NCBI RefSeq assembly: GCF_028288465.1
Contig: NZ_JAQBNR010000071.1
Location: 1-49,573 of the forward strand
DNA: 49,573 nucleotides
Direction: 5' to 3'
DNA from: Ferruginibacter sp.
Lineage (GTDB): Bacteria; Bacteroidota; Bacteroidia; Chitinophagales; Chitinophagaceae
In this document: piece after piece, positions 18,236-27,159 of the stretch
Layout: every line of letters starts with the position of its first letter
How positions within the stretch are numbered: position 1 is the stretch's first letter
Notes under the pieces: generated by a model
What the model was told of the DNA's origin: nothing
The model's input: only the letters and a program-made list of their open reading frames with translations
Databases searched by the model: none
Translations under genes and position numbers: made by a program

Positions 18236-18907
18236 TTAGCCTGGCATCCGGGTGATATATTTTTCCATTTGCTTAATCTGGTCGGCAATTTGAGGCGTGG
18301 TTGGTTTAAGTCCTTTTGCTTTTCTGAAGTATTCTTTCCCAGCCCTGAATTCTCTTTTATTGATCATAATGGATGATAATTGCAGGTAAGCCGCCGCTTC
18401 ATTTTCCTTATCAGGTAGACCTGCACGGATAGCGCCGCGGATATAGCTTTCTGCCTGTTTCATATCACCTTTTTGCATGGCGAGCATGCCCAGCTGTAAT
18501 TTATTGGCACCTTCTGCCTGCTTCATCTGGTCGCCTAAAATGCCACCGCCACCCATCAGTGACTGGCTCATTTTTAAATGTTTTTCAGCGCCTTCATAAT
18601 TCTGATCTGCCATATCCAGGTTGCCTTTTACGGTATAATAAACAGAACGAATAGGCTTGATGAGCAACGAAGGAAACCAGATTGAATCTATAACTTTTTT
18701 AGCTCCTTCAATATCACCACTTTCCATGCATTCCTGTATCAGACGCATGGGGCCAAAAATAAAATGACCCACAATTAGTATTACCGCGGCCAGGTACAAT
18801 ACAAATGAAGGCCAGAAGCCAGCCTGGACATTGGTAAATATAGCCAGCGCCAATAAAACTCCTCCCAACCATAAACGGTATTTAATCACCAGGGTTAACC
18901 ACTTCAT
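18236..18907 (-). CDS. TPR-repeat membrane protein
   Basis: 223 residues from ATG 18905-18907 (MKWLTLVIKYRLWL); a longer frame starts 28 codons upstream without support. Two hydrophobic helices (about 8-25 and 30-50) are followed by a helical domain with tetratricopeptide-like units. These include DMADQNYEGAEKHLKMSQSL, NKLQLGMLAMQKGDMKQAES and AAAYLQLSSIMINKREFRAG. It is probably anchored in the inner membrane with a cytoplasmic or periplasmic scaffold domain. No specific partner is recognisable. Confidence 0.7.
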   Translation of the reverse strand: MKWLTLVIKYRLWLGGVLLALAIFTNVQAGFWPSFVLYLAAVILIVGHFIFGPMRLIQECMESGDIEGAKKVIDSIWFPSLLIKPIRSVYYTVKGNLDMADQNYEGAEKHLKMSQSLMGGGGILGDQMKQAEGANKLQLGMLAMQKGDMKQAESYIRGAIRAGLPDKENEAAAYLQLSSIMINKREFRAGKEYFRKAKGLKPTTPQIADQIKQMEKYITRMPG

Positions 18908-19012
18908 ATACTTAAAAAATTTGGATGGCAAAGATAAGGCTAAGAAAATTACGAATCTTAAAGAAGCCGCCGGGATTGTTTGATGCGGCAAAACCGGTCC
19001 AAATAATCAATG

Positions 19013-19043
19013 TTGGAAGCTATTGGGTTGTTTGTTACTTTTG
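19013..19043 (+). promoter_or_regulatory. Promoter of the tRNA-Arg gene
   Basis: TTGG (19013-19016), a 19-nt spacer and TACTTTTG (19036-19043), a perfect TAnnTTTG box, form a canonical Bacteroidota sigma-A promoter. Transcription would start about 30 bp before the mature tRNA. Confidence 0.75.
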
Positions 19044-19082
19044 CACTCCAAAATAAGTTTATCAGCAGCTGGTTGCTGGAAT

Positions 19083-19154
19083 GGTCCCGTAGTTCAGTGG
19101 ATAGAATAGAAGTTTCCTAAACTTTAGACACAAGTTCGATTCTTGTCGGGACCA
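19083..19154 (+). tRNA. tRNA-Arg (anticodon CCT)
   Basis: The acceptor arm GGTCCCG pairs with CGGGACC, followed by discriminator A at 19154. The D arm is GTTC/GAAT. The anticodon stem GAAGT/ACTTT holds the loop TTCCTAA with anticodon CCT, reading codon AGG. The T arm is ACAAG-TTCGATT-CTTGT. The 3' CCA is not encoded, as is common in this phylum. Confidence 0.93.
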
Positions 19155-19179
19155 CATCCTTAAAAAATTAAAGAATAAT

Positions 19180-19208
19180 AGCCTTACAAAAATTCTACCA
19201 GTAAGGCT
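19180..19208 (+). terminator. Terminator of the tRNA-Arg transcript
   Basis: AGCCTTAC (19180-19187) and GTAAGGCT (19201-19208) form an 8-bp stem with a 13-nt loop, followed by the T-rich TCTTGTTTTC. Confidence 0.8.
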
Positions 19209-19777
19209 TCTTGTTTTCAAGCGAGGCCCGATTTCTCCCAATAGTCATTAATTGTACTTCAATAGCTATTCTAATTTTGGTAAATTGCTAAAACTGTTGT
19301 TGCAGATAACGATCGATCGGCCTCTGCAACTATTTACATTTTTCTGCCTCTAATGGTTATCAATCATTCAACGCATCGCATCTCAGGCAGGATAGAACAG
19401 GATAGTGAATTCACTTTTAAATCATAGTTTGCAAATAGTATGTAAGAAGGTGTCAGACTGCTGTTACCGGGTTATCAAAACCTTTGACCGGCATACGTTA
19501 CATTGTTAGCGTTACAACAGGCAAGTTTTAGTTGATGGGTGTTAATAATATTGATGGCGCATCAAATGTTCCTCAATTCCGGCAGGAAAATTATTATTTC
19601 ACCATCATTATTTAACATACCAGCAATAACCCCAAATTGACAGTAAATCCGGGTTACTGAATAAATTACTTTAACTTTTACATCAGCGGTCACCATGCAA
19701 TTAGAATATCGCAACCGGTGGTCGCTGATATATTTTTAAGATATGGTACCAGGAACAGGCTGATCAAAAAATAAAAT
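19209..19777. other. 569-bp gene-free region before the WbsX gene
   Basis: No ORF or attachment-site-like tRNA duplication is visible. GTTGCAGA (19299-19306) and TCTGCAAC (19323-19330) form an 8-bp inverted repeat around the self-complementary GATCGATC. An imperfect 13-bp inverted repeat (19682-19694 and 19717-19729, ending in CGCTGAT and followed by a T-rich tract) sits 50 bp before the WbsX start. It could be an attenuator or operator for the downstream module. Confidence 0.4.
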
Positions 19778-20971
19778 ATGAAGTACCAAATTAAAATGCT
19801 TGTAATATTTGGAATGCTGTTGTTGATTGCCGGAAGTGCCGTTGCCCAAAACAGGAAGCAGGCTGCTGATAAAAAATATGATGTTGCTGCATTTCTCTAT
19901 CCCGCTTACGCCAGCGATGATCCCCGGTTACGTCCATTCTGGCCCTCGGGTATTGGTGAATGGGAAACAGTTACCAACATGCAACAACGGTTTCCTGGTC
20001 ATTACTGGAACCGGAAACCTGTTTGGGGAACCGTAAATGAAGCCGATCCGGCGGTTATGAATATGGAGATCAATGAGGCTACCAAGCACGGGATAAATGT
20101 GTTCATTTTTGACTGGTACTGGTATGACGGCCGCCCGTTTATGGAAACTACATTGAACAATGGTTTTCTTAAAGCTGACAATATAGATAAGATGAAATTT
20201 TACCTGATGTGGGCCAATCATGATGTAGTAAATACATGGGATACAAGACTGAATAAAGTGGAGGATGGCAATGTAATCTGGACAGGAAAGGTGAGCAGGG
20301 ATGAATTTGAAAAAATCTGTAAACGCAATATTGAAAAGTATTTTAAGCTGCCGCAATATTATAAAATTGATGGTAAGCCTGTATTCATGATCTATGATGT
20401 ACCACAACTGATTGCAGGTCTTGGTGGGGTAGAACAAACAGCCGCAGCGCTCAAATGGTTTAAGGAAGAAACAAAAAGGGCCGGCTTTCCCGGGCTGGAA
20501 CTGCAATTAACCATGTGGTCGCAAAACCTTAACTATAGCGGGTTTGATGGAAGCAAGACCAAAGCTCCTGAAAATGAATTTGTAAAAAAACTTGGCTTTA
20601 CCAGCGCTACACATTACCAGTTTGTTCATTTTTTAGACGTGAATAATGATTATATGGATATCATGGAAAAAGTAAAAAAAGAATGGGCCAGGATTGATAC
20701 GGCTTTTGAATTAACCTATTATCCGCATGTGAGTATCGGCTGGGATAATAGCCCGAGGTTAGGCAAGAGCGCTGTGATGAAAAACAATACGCCCGCAAAT
20801 TTTGCCAAAGGATTACAAATGGCCAAAGACTATATCGATGCCCATCCCCGCCAGGCTCCGCTGATTACCATCAACAGCTGGAACGAATGGACAGAAACCA
20901 GTTACCTCGAACCCGATAACGTATACGGTTACGGGTATCTTGATGCGGTGAAAGCGGTCTTTATGAAGTAA
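19778..20971 (+). CDS. Secreted WbsX / GH99-like protein
   Basis: 397 residues with a signal peptide (about 1-23, ending SAVAQ). The mature protein starts YDVAAFLYPAYASDDPRLRPFW and has GHYWNRKPVWGTVNEADPAVM, EATKHGINVFIFDWYWYDG and NSWNEWTETSYLEPD. These are hallmarks of the WbsX family (PF14307), a TIM-barrel related to GH99 endo-mannosidases. Some members are named glycosyltransferases, but a secreted stand-alone copy is more likely a glycan hydrolase or binding protein. It is the first gene of a plus-strand run with the DUF1549, DUF1501 and FG-GAP genes. Confidence 0.85.
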   Translation: MKYQIKMLVIFGMLLLIAGSAVAQNRKQAADKKYDVAAFLYPAYASDDPRLRPFWPSGIGEWETVTNMQQRFPGHYWNRKPVWGTVNEADPAVMNMEINEATKHGINVFIFDWYWYDGRPFMETTLNNGFLKADNIDKMKFYLMWANHDVVNTWDTRLNKVEDGNVIWTGKVSRDEFEKICKRNIEKYFKLPQYYKIDGKPVFMIYDVPQLIAGLGGVEQTAAALKWFKEETKRAGFPGLELQLTMWSQNLNYSGFDGSKTKAPENEFVKKLGFTSATHYQFVHFLDVNNDYMDIMEKVKKEWARIDTAFELTYYPHVSIGWDNSPRLGKSAVMKNNTPANFAKGLQMAKDYIDAHPRQAPLITINSWNEWTETSYLEPDNVYGYGYLDAVKAVFMK

Positions 20972-21058
20972 TATAAGCTGAGACTTAACAGTTAAAATAG
21001 CGTATGGTATTTAGCATTAATCATCGTACTTTTCTTTAAAGAACCGATCAGAAGCCAG

Positions 21059-23536
21059 ATGAATCTATCAAAAAAATTTATTAAAAAAAGGCGACTCTCA
21101 CGTCTTGCTATTGCCAGTTGCAGCATAGGGGCATTGCTGATTTTTTTATCAGCTATTATCAATCCGGCATCGGCAGAAGGCCATGAAGCGGTGGCTGGTG
21201 AAGGCTTCTGGCTTTGGTCATTTTTAGGAAGGCTGCATCCAATGATTGTACATTTTCCAGTTGGCCTTTTATACATCGCTTTATTTTTTGAATTCATTTC
21301 ATGGAAGCGTGCATCCCTTCAGCTCCGCAGCAGTGTGCCGTTATTAATTGCTACGGGTGCCATTTCATCCGTGATAGCCGTAGTGCTGGGCCTGTTGTTA
21401 TCCAATACCGAAACCTATGGCAGCAGTGTATTACAGGTGCATCAATGGTCAGGAATTGCTACCATGGTACTGGCCTGTGCTACTTACTATCTCTATCTGA
21501 AAAAACAACGTAAATTTTCAATTATACTGCTTACTGCAACTGTATTGGGTGTTACTGTAGCCGGTCATTATGGAAGTGAACTAACCCATGGCGAAGACTA
21601 TCTCAGCAGTGTGCTGCCATTTGGTAAAGATGCAGGAACAGGGACTGACAGCACTGTTAGTTTTGCCGGTATAAAAGGTCCGCTGGACAGTTCGCAACAA
21701 CAGGAACTAAACCTGCAGGTAAGAACCATACTGGCGCATAATTGCTATAGTTGCCACGGTGAAACAAAAGTGAAAGGAGAACTGAGACTGGATAGTAAAC
21801 AATACATTTTTAAAGGCGGAAAAAACGGCAGCATTCTTACGCCGGGGCATCCGGATAAAAGTGAGATCATCCGCCGCATATCGCTTTCCCGCAGGGATAA
21901 AGAAGCGATGCCGTCCAAAGGCAAAGGCCTTACTGCAACAGAAATAGCCACCCTTACTTTATGGATAAAACAAGGCGCACCCTGGCCTGACGGACCGGAA
22001 AGAAGCCTGTTTCGGGTAGCAGCAATGGCACCCCGTTTACCTGCTGTTCCACCAGCTACCGGCAACCTTACCTCACCGGTTGATTTGTTTGTAAACAACT
22101 ATTTTAAACAACATAAAATAAGCTGGACTAAACCTGTTGAAGACCGTATTTACCTGCGCCGTATTTATATGGATGTCATCGGCCTGGTACCACCGCCAGA
22201 CAGTATGGATGCTTTTGTAAAAGATACCAGGCCTGATAAAAGAGCGCTGGTGGTGCAACAGCTGTTGAGCCGCAATGACGATTATACACAGCAATGGCTA
22301 AGCTTTTGGAACGATGCATTGCGCAACGATTATTCCGGTACCGGCTATATTACCGGCGGAAGGTTTGGCATAACCAAATGGCTGTACACATCACTAAAAG
22401 AAAACAAGCCATACAATCGTTTTGTAAGCGAACTTATCAACCCCGATAAACAATCCGATGGATTTATAAAAGGTATTCAATGGCGCGGCACCATCAACTC
22501 CAGCCAGCGTACCGAAATGCAGGCGGCGCAGAATGTATCGCAGGTTTTCTTTGGCGTTAATCTTAAATGCGCTTCCTGCCATAACAGTTTTGTAAGCGAC
22601 TGGAAGCTGGATGATGCCTATGCTTTTGCCAACGTTTTTTCAGACAGTACACTGGAGATAAACCGTTGTGATAAACCTACCGGCAAAATGGCCGGCAGAA
22701 GAATATTATTTAAAGAGCTTGGCAACATCAATCCGGATGCTCCCCGGAAGGAGAGATTAAAACAATTGGCAGACAGCCTGGTGCAACCCCGCAATGGCAG
22801 GCTGTTCAGAACTTTTGTAAACCGCATGTGGGCCCAGCTAATGGGCCGGGGCATTGTTGAACCGGTAGATGTAATGGACAATGAGCCGTGGAGCCAGGAT
22901 CTGCTGGACTGGCTTGCATATGATTTTGTAACTTCAGGATATGACATTAAAAAACTGATGTATACCATCCTTACTTCTCAAATTTATCAGCAGCCTTCGG
23001 TAACGGTAAAGGAACCGGGATTGCTTACAACCAAAGATTTTGTGTTTAAGGGAATGGTAACAAGAAGGCTAACTGCAGAAGAATTTACCGATGCCGTTGG
23101 CCAGGTACTGGCACCTGTTTATGCAGACAGCATGATTGTTTTCAACCTTATGCCGGAAAACATAAAACCGAACATTCCTTTTGCAAGGGCATCGCTGGTG
23201 AAAAATGATGCTTTTCTTACGGCATTGGGACGCCCAAACAGGGAGACAGTGTCTACCAGCAGAACCTCACAGGCCAGCTTATTGCAGGCACTGGAATTGA
23301 CCAATGGCGCACAATTTAACCAGGCCTTACATAAAGCTGCTGTTAAATGGAAGGAACGATATAAAGATCCATTAACCATGACGAGGGAAGTTTACAGGGC
23401 GGCCATCAGCAGGTTGCCATCGAAAGAAGAAGAAAAGGTTGCATTAACAGCGCTGGGCAATACACCTTCTGTTGACGCAGTGCAGGATTTTTTATGGGCC
23501 ATTGCCCTTCATCCTGAATTTCAATTGATTTATTAA
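21059..23536 (+). CDS. DUF2231 / planctomycete-type cytochrome c / DUF1549 / DUF1553 protein
   Basis: 825 residues. Residues 15-190 hold a membrane domain (GRLHPMIVHFPVGLLYIALFFEF is the DUF2231 signature, with four or five helices). A small cytochrome domain carries the haem motif CYSCH (229-233), followed by ELRLDSKQ and GHPDKSEIIRR (PSCyt1). The DUF1549 domain (FVNNYFKQHKISW to about 560) contains a second haem motif, CASCH (504-508). The DUF1553 domain includes RTFVNRMWAQLMGRGIVEP. It is probably an inner-membrane protein with a periplasmic dihaem part. Its partner is the DUF1501 protein encoded 44 bp downstream; these families co-occur consistently, first noted in Planctomycetes. The reaction is unknown. 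Confidence 0.9.
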   Translation: MNLSKKFIKKRRLSRLAIASCSIGALLIFLSAIINPASAEGHEAVAGEGFWLWSFLGRLHPMIVHFPVGLLYIALFFEFISWKRASLQLRSSVPLLIATGAISSVIAVVLGLLLSNTETYGSSVLQVHQWSGIATMVLACATYYLYLKKQRKFSIILLTATVLGVTVAGHYGSELTHGEDYLSSVLPFGKDAGTGTDSTVSFAGIKGPLDSSQQQELNLQVRTILAHNCYSCHGETKVKGELRLDSKQYIFKGGKNGSILTPGHPDKSEIIRRISLSRRDKEAMPSKGKGLTATEIATLTLWIKQGAPWPDGPERSLFRVAAMAPRLPAVPPATGNLTSPVDLFVNNYFKQHKISWTKPVEDRIYLRRIYMDVIGLVPPPDSMDAFVKDTRPDKRALVVQQLLSRNDDYTQQWLSFWNDALRNDYSGTGYITGGRFGITKWLYTSLKENKPYNRFVSELINPDKQSDGFIKGIQWRGTINSSQRTEMQAAQNVSQVFFGVNLKCASCHNSFVSDWKLDDAYAFANVFSDSTLEINRCDKPTGKMAGRRILFKELGNINPDAPRKERLKQLADSLVQPRNGRLFRTFVNRMWAQLMGRGIVEPVDVMDNEPWSQDLLDWLAYDFVTSGYDIKKLMYTILTSQIYQQPSVTVKEPGLLTTKDFVFKGMVTRRLTAEEFTDAVGQVLAPVYADSMIVFNLMPENIKPNIPFARASLVKNDAFLTALGRPNRETVSTSRTSQASLLQALELTNGAQFNQALHKAAVKWKERYKDPLTMTREVYRAAISRLPSKEEEKVALTALGNTPSVDAVQDFLWAIALHPEFQLIY

Positions 23537-23580
23537 TTGCTGAATGATAACATATTTGCTCATTGCATAAATTGAACTGT

Positions 23581-25035
23581 ATGAATGCTCATTGGAACAG
23601 AAGAGATTTTCTTAAAACCGCCAGTAGCGCCACATTGGCAGCATTGGCAGCCGGAGCGCCTGTGGCAAGTCTGCTAAGTGGTTGTGCCAAAAAATCAAAG
23701 TTAAATGACGCTACTGCAGATACAGTCATCCTTCTATGGATGGCGGGTGGCATGGCGCATACGGAAACCTTCGACCCCAAAAGATTCACGCCATATGAAA
23801 AAGGTATGGAAGGTAACAGGGTGCTGAGCACGTTTCAATCCTTGCCCACGGCACTGGATGGAATTCATTTTTCTGAAGGGCTGCAATACATTGGCAGTGT
23901 AATGAACAAGGGCAGTCTTATTCGCTCATATGTCGCGGCCGATATGGGTCATATCCTTCACTCCCGGCATCAGTATCACTGGCATACCTGTTATGAGCCG
24001 CCACAAACAGCAGCAGCTCCACACCTGGGTGCCTGGATAGCCAAAGAACTCGGTCCGAAAAATCCGGTGATTCCTGCGTTTATTGACATTGGTCAGCGCT
24101 TTACTTTGGGCGAAGCAGAAGAGTTAAAAGCTTTTCATACGGCCGGTTTCCTGGGTAATGAATTTGGTCCTTTTATGATACCCGATCCTACACAGGGTTT
24201 GGAAAGTGTGCGGCCGCCAGTGGGTATGGGCGCTAAACGTTTTGAAAGGCGCAACCAATTGTACAATGAGCTTATCAGCAAAAGTCCGGCAGGAGAGTTT
24301 GGCAGCGATTACCAGAAAGAATCACTGAAGCGTTCCATGGAGCAGGCTTATATGTTGTTGAATTCGCCGGAGGCAAGTGCTTTTAACCTAAGCCTTGAAC
24401 CAAAAGAAAGTTATGATATTTACAATACCGGCCGCTTTGGCCTCGGGTGTTTAATGGCTAAAAGGCTTACGGAACAAGGCGCCCGGTTTATAAGTGTTAC
24501 AACCGAATATGAACCTTTTGTAGGTTTCGATACGCACGAGAATGGCCATACCCGTATGGTGAATATGAAAAAAATGATTGACGGACCCGTATCTCAACTA
24601 ATTAAAGACCTGGATAAAAGCGGGCGGCTTGACAGAACACTGGTAATACTGGCCAGTGAATTCAGCAGAGATATGATGGTAGAAGGAAGGCCGGATGCCA
24701 AAGTGCAGGAGCAGGTGGCTCAGCCGGATATTTTACCTGATATGAAGTTTTACGGGATGCACCGCCACTTTACAGATGGCTGTTCAATGCTGATGTTTGG
24801 AGGTGGCATTAAAAAAGGATTTGTGTATGGAAAAACGGCTGAAGAACGGCCTTGCAAAACCATCGAAAACCCGGTTAAGATAGACCAGGTGCATCAAACA
24901 ATTTATCATGCCTTAGGCATTCCGGAAGACACGCAATATGAAATTGAAAAACGTCCTTTTTATACAACTCCGGATGGAAAAGGAAAGGCCATTAAAGAAC
25001 TTTTGATAAATTCGCCGGTAGCTGAACATGTGTAG
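23581..25035 (+). CDS. DUF1501 protein, Tat-exported lipoprotein
   Basis: 484 residues from ATG 23581; a TTG six codons upstream is less likely. The start MNAHWNRRDFLKTASSATL is a twin-arginine signal, and LLSGC supplies a lipobox, so the protein should be folded before export and lipid-anchored. DUF1501 is related to sulfatases and alkaline phosphatases. Here ADTVILLWMAGGMAHTETFDPK, RSYVAADMGHILHSRHQYHW and VILASEFSRDMMVEGRPD line up with the metal-site regions of that fold. It is translated 44 bp after the DUF1549 gene, and the two presumably act together in the periplasm or at the surface. The substrate is unknown. Confidence 0.9.
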   Translation: MNAHWNRRDFLKTASSATLAALAAGAPVASLLSGCAKKSKLNDATADTVILLWMAGGMAHTETFDPKRFTPYEKGMEGNRVLSTFQSLPTALDGIHFSEGLQYIGSVMNKGSLIRSYVAADMGHILHSRHQYHWHTCYEPPQTAAAPHLGAWIAKELGPKNPVIPAFIDIGQRFTLGEAEELKAFHTAGFLGNEFGPFMIPDPTQGLESVRPPVGMGAKRFERRNQLYNELISKSPAGEFGSDYQKESLKRSMEQAYMLLNSPEASAFNLSLEPKESYDIYNTGRFGLGCLMAKRLTEQGARFISVTTEYEPFVGFDTHENGHTRMVNMKKMIDGPVSQLIKDLDKSGRLDRTLVILASEFSRDMMVEGRPDAKVQEQVAQPDILPDMKFYGMHRHFTDGCSMLMFGGGIKKGFVYGKTAEERPCKTIENPVKIDQVHQTIYHALGIPEDTQYEIEKRPFYTTPDGKGKAIKELLINSPVAEHV

Positions 25036-25191
25036 TTGAAGTGTAATTTTTTGCCCTTTCAGAAATAAATTTTGCTATTGCTTTTTTAGGCTTGTAATAA
25101 TGTGTTTAAATACGGTTTTTCTTTTTTGATTTTTGATACGGCAATTGCCGGTAAAAAAAATAGATTACTCTCACAATTAAACAGCGATCGA

Positions 25192-26379
25192 ATGCCTGCA
25201 ACTACTTCTTTTTTTTACCGGGTTATTTTTTTATGTATCATTTTATGGTCGTTTAAATATAGCTCTGATGCTCAGCCGGCAGCAAAAAAATCTACTTCCG
25301 TTGTTTTTAAAAAACATATCATTAGTCCTGTTTTTGTATCGGAAGGCGTTGCCGTAGCAGATGTAAATACAGATGGCAAAATGGATATTCTTGCAGGCCG
25401 TTACTGGTACCAGGCGCCGGGCTGGCAACCGCATATCATTCATGCCGATACACTCAATCCCGTACCGGGATACAGTACCAGCTTTTTAAATTATAGTATG
25501 GATGTAGACAATGATGGCTGGCCGGATTTGATACGATTTGATCAGCCGGGCGGTATTTGTGTTTGGTACCAAAATCCACAAAATAAAAATAGTCTGTGGC
25601 AAAGTCATGTGATTGTAGCCACAGCGGGTAATGAAAATCCTGCATTCGTGGATGTGGACGGAGATGGGCGAATGGACATTATCTGCAATGACATTACAAG
25701 CAAACAGGTAATCTGGTTACAATCACCAAAGGCAAAAAATGATACTGTTTGGCAACGCCACGTAATCAGCAATGATCCATCAAGAGGAACAGATAAATAC
25801 ACCCACGGACTTGGCTGGGGCGATATCAATAAAGATGGTCGCAATGATGTGATGATAAAAGCCGGCTGGTGGCAATCGCCGGTAAATGTAACAGACAGTA
25901 ACTGGCAATTTCACGAAGCCAATTTTGGAGCAGACTGTGCCAACATGTTTGTGCTGGATGTTGACAAGGATGGCGATCAGGATGTCATCAGTTCTTCAGC
26001 ACATGATTACGGTATCTGGTGGTTTGAACAACAAAAAGATAGCAATGGAAATAGTAACTGGATAACACATACCATCAGCAAACTTTTTTCAGAATCGCAT
26101 TGCCTTGCTTTGGAAGATATCAATGGAGATGGCAACCCTGACCTTATCACCGGCAAACGGTATTATGCACATAACGGCGGCGACCCGGGCGGGCATGAAG
26201 CAGCAGTGTTATATTGGTTTGAATTTGTACCCGGCAAAAATCCGCAATGGATTCCGCATTTGATTGACAGTAATTCGGGAGTTGGATTAAGTATGGTTGT
26301 TCAGGATATAAATAGAGATAAAAAGAAAGACATTATCATTTCAAACAAAAAAGGGGTGTTCTTTTTTGAGCGACAATAA
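25192..26379 (+). CDS. Secreted FG-GAP/VCBS repeat beta-propeller protein
   Basis: 395 residues from ATG 25192 (MPATTSFFYRVIFLC), which gives a proper signal peptide ending SDAQ; a longer GTG frame lacks one. Seven calcium-binding-type repeats are spaced 40-55 residues apart: DVNTDGKMDI, DVDNDGWPDL, DVDGDGRMDI, DINKDGRNDV, DVDKDGDQDV, DINGDGNPDL and DINRDKKKDI. A seven-bladed propeller on the cell surface is therefore expected. FG-GAP proteins commonly accompany DUF1549/DUF1501 pairs. It is last in the module, 156 bp after the DUF1501 gene. Confidence 0.87.
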   Translation: MPATTSFFYRVIFLCIILWSFKYSSDAQPAAKKSTSVVFKKHIISPVFVSEGVAVADVNTDGKMDILAGRYWYQAPGWQPHIIHADTLNPVPGYSTSFLNYSMDVDNDGWPDLIRFDQPGGICVWYQNPQNKNSLWQSHVIVATAGNENPAFVDVDGDGRMDIICNDITSKQVIWLQSPKAKNDTVWQRHVISNDPSRGTDKYTHGLGWGDINKDGRNDVMIKAGWWQSPVNVTDSNWQFHEANFGADCANMFVLDVDKDGDQDVISSSAHDYGIWWFEQQKDSNGNSNWITHTISKLFSESHCLALEDINGDGNPDLITGKRYYAHNGGDPGGHEAAVLYWFEFVPGKNPQWIPHLIDSNSGVGLSMVVQDINRDKKKDIIISNKKGVFFFERQ

Positions 26380-26486
26380 TAGACCGTGACAATTTATCTG
26401 GATTAATGGGGGGTTATAATTTACACTCAAAAGCCCCATCTATAAAGAAAAGAAAAATTTACCTTTACTTTTCAAATTAATTTTTC

Positions 26487-26723
26487 ATGACAACAATTGC
26501 CCTTCGAAAAAAAATAGCCGATTATCTACAAGTAGCTGATGATAAGAAAATAAAAGCCATTTATACTTTGCTGGAAAATGAAATTGAGCAATCGGCTCTG
26601 GAATATACGGATGAGCTAAAAGCCACGCTTGACCAGCGCTATAACGACTATAAAAATGGCGGTAAAATGATAACCGGTGTTGCTGCAAAAAAACAAATAA
26701 AGAAAATACTACAATCAAAGTAA
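26487..26723 (+). CDS. Type II antitoxin, addiction-module component
   Basis: 78 residues, highly charged and helical. It starts MTTIALRKKIADYLQVADDKKIKAIYTLLENEIE, resembling the small helical antitoxins (addiction-module component family) that precede RelE/ParE toxins in Bacteroidota. Its stop overlaps the toxin start by one base (TAATG at 26721-26725), giving tight translational coupling. It probably represses its own promoter in the 107-bp gap upstream, where no clean operator was seen. Confidence 0.8.
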   Translation: MTTIALRKKIADYLQVADDKKIKAIYTLLENEIEQSALEYTDELKATLDQRYNDYKNGGKMITGVAAKKQIKKILQSK

Positions 26724-27025
26724 TGAACTACGTGCATTATTTTGAACCGCTTGCTTTAAAAGAGTACGTCGATGCATTAAAATGGTATAAGCAAAGAAGT
26801 GATGCTGCTTCAATCAACTTTGTAAAGGAAATGGATGTAGCAATTAAAGTAATTTGCTCCGATCCTCAAAAATTCAGAACTACCTATAAACAATTCCGGG
26901 AAACTGCGCTTAAAAAATATCCTTTCTATATTATCTACTCAATAGATGAAAGCCGGAAACAAGTGATTATATTTTCTGTCTTTCATTCTAAAAGAAATCC
27001 GTTAAAAAAATACTCCAAAAAATAA
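26723..27025 (+). CDS. RelE/ParE-family toxin
   Basis: 100 residues. MNYVHYFEPLALKEYVDALKWYKQRSD, FVKEMDVAIKVICSDPQKF, LKKYPFYIIYSIDE and IIFSVFHSKRNP are the family landmarks. The conserved arginine before NP and the KYPF strand are in place, so the toxin looks intact. It may act on gyrase (ParE-like) or ribosome-bound mRNA (RelE-like); sequence alone does not decide. It is placed immediately before the imuA operator region. Confidence 0.88.
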   Translation: MNYVHYFEPLALKEYVDALKWYKQRSDAASINFVKEMDVAIKVICSDPQKFRTTYKQFRETALKKYPFYIIYSIDESRKQVIIFSVFHSKRNPLKKYSKK

Positions 27026-27097
27026 CAGTCTTTTTATTTTACCATTAATACCAGAAAGATGTACCGATTACTTAAGGGGGGACAAATTTCTTAATAA

Positions 27098-27118
27098 ATT
27101 ACTAAAAAGTTTAGTAAT
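27098..27118 (+). promoter_or_regulatory. Candidate operator before imuA
   Basis: ATTACTAAA (27098-27106), a 3-nt spacer AAG, and TTTAGTAAT (27110-27118) form a perfect 9-bp inverted repeat centred 52 bp upstream of the imuA start. A possible -33 TTG at 27120-27122 starts two bases after it. It does not match the known LexA boxes of Gram-positive, enteric or alphaproteobacterial type. A similar site lies before dnaE2 at 29661-29681. Confidence 0.55.
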
Positions 27119-27159
27119 ATTGCAAATGACCTATGCCGAAAGTATAGCTTCATTTATAC

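Noticed and set aside
19928..20506. 192-codon minus-strand ORF
   Set aside because: It lies wholly opposite the WbsX gene, is rich in Cys, His and Phe as antisense frames are, and has no recognisable domain.
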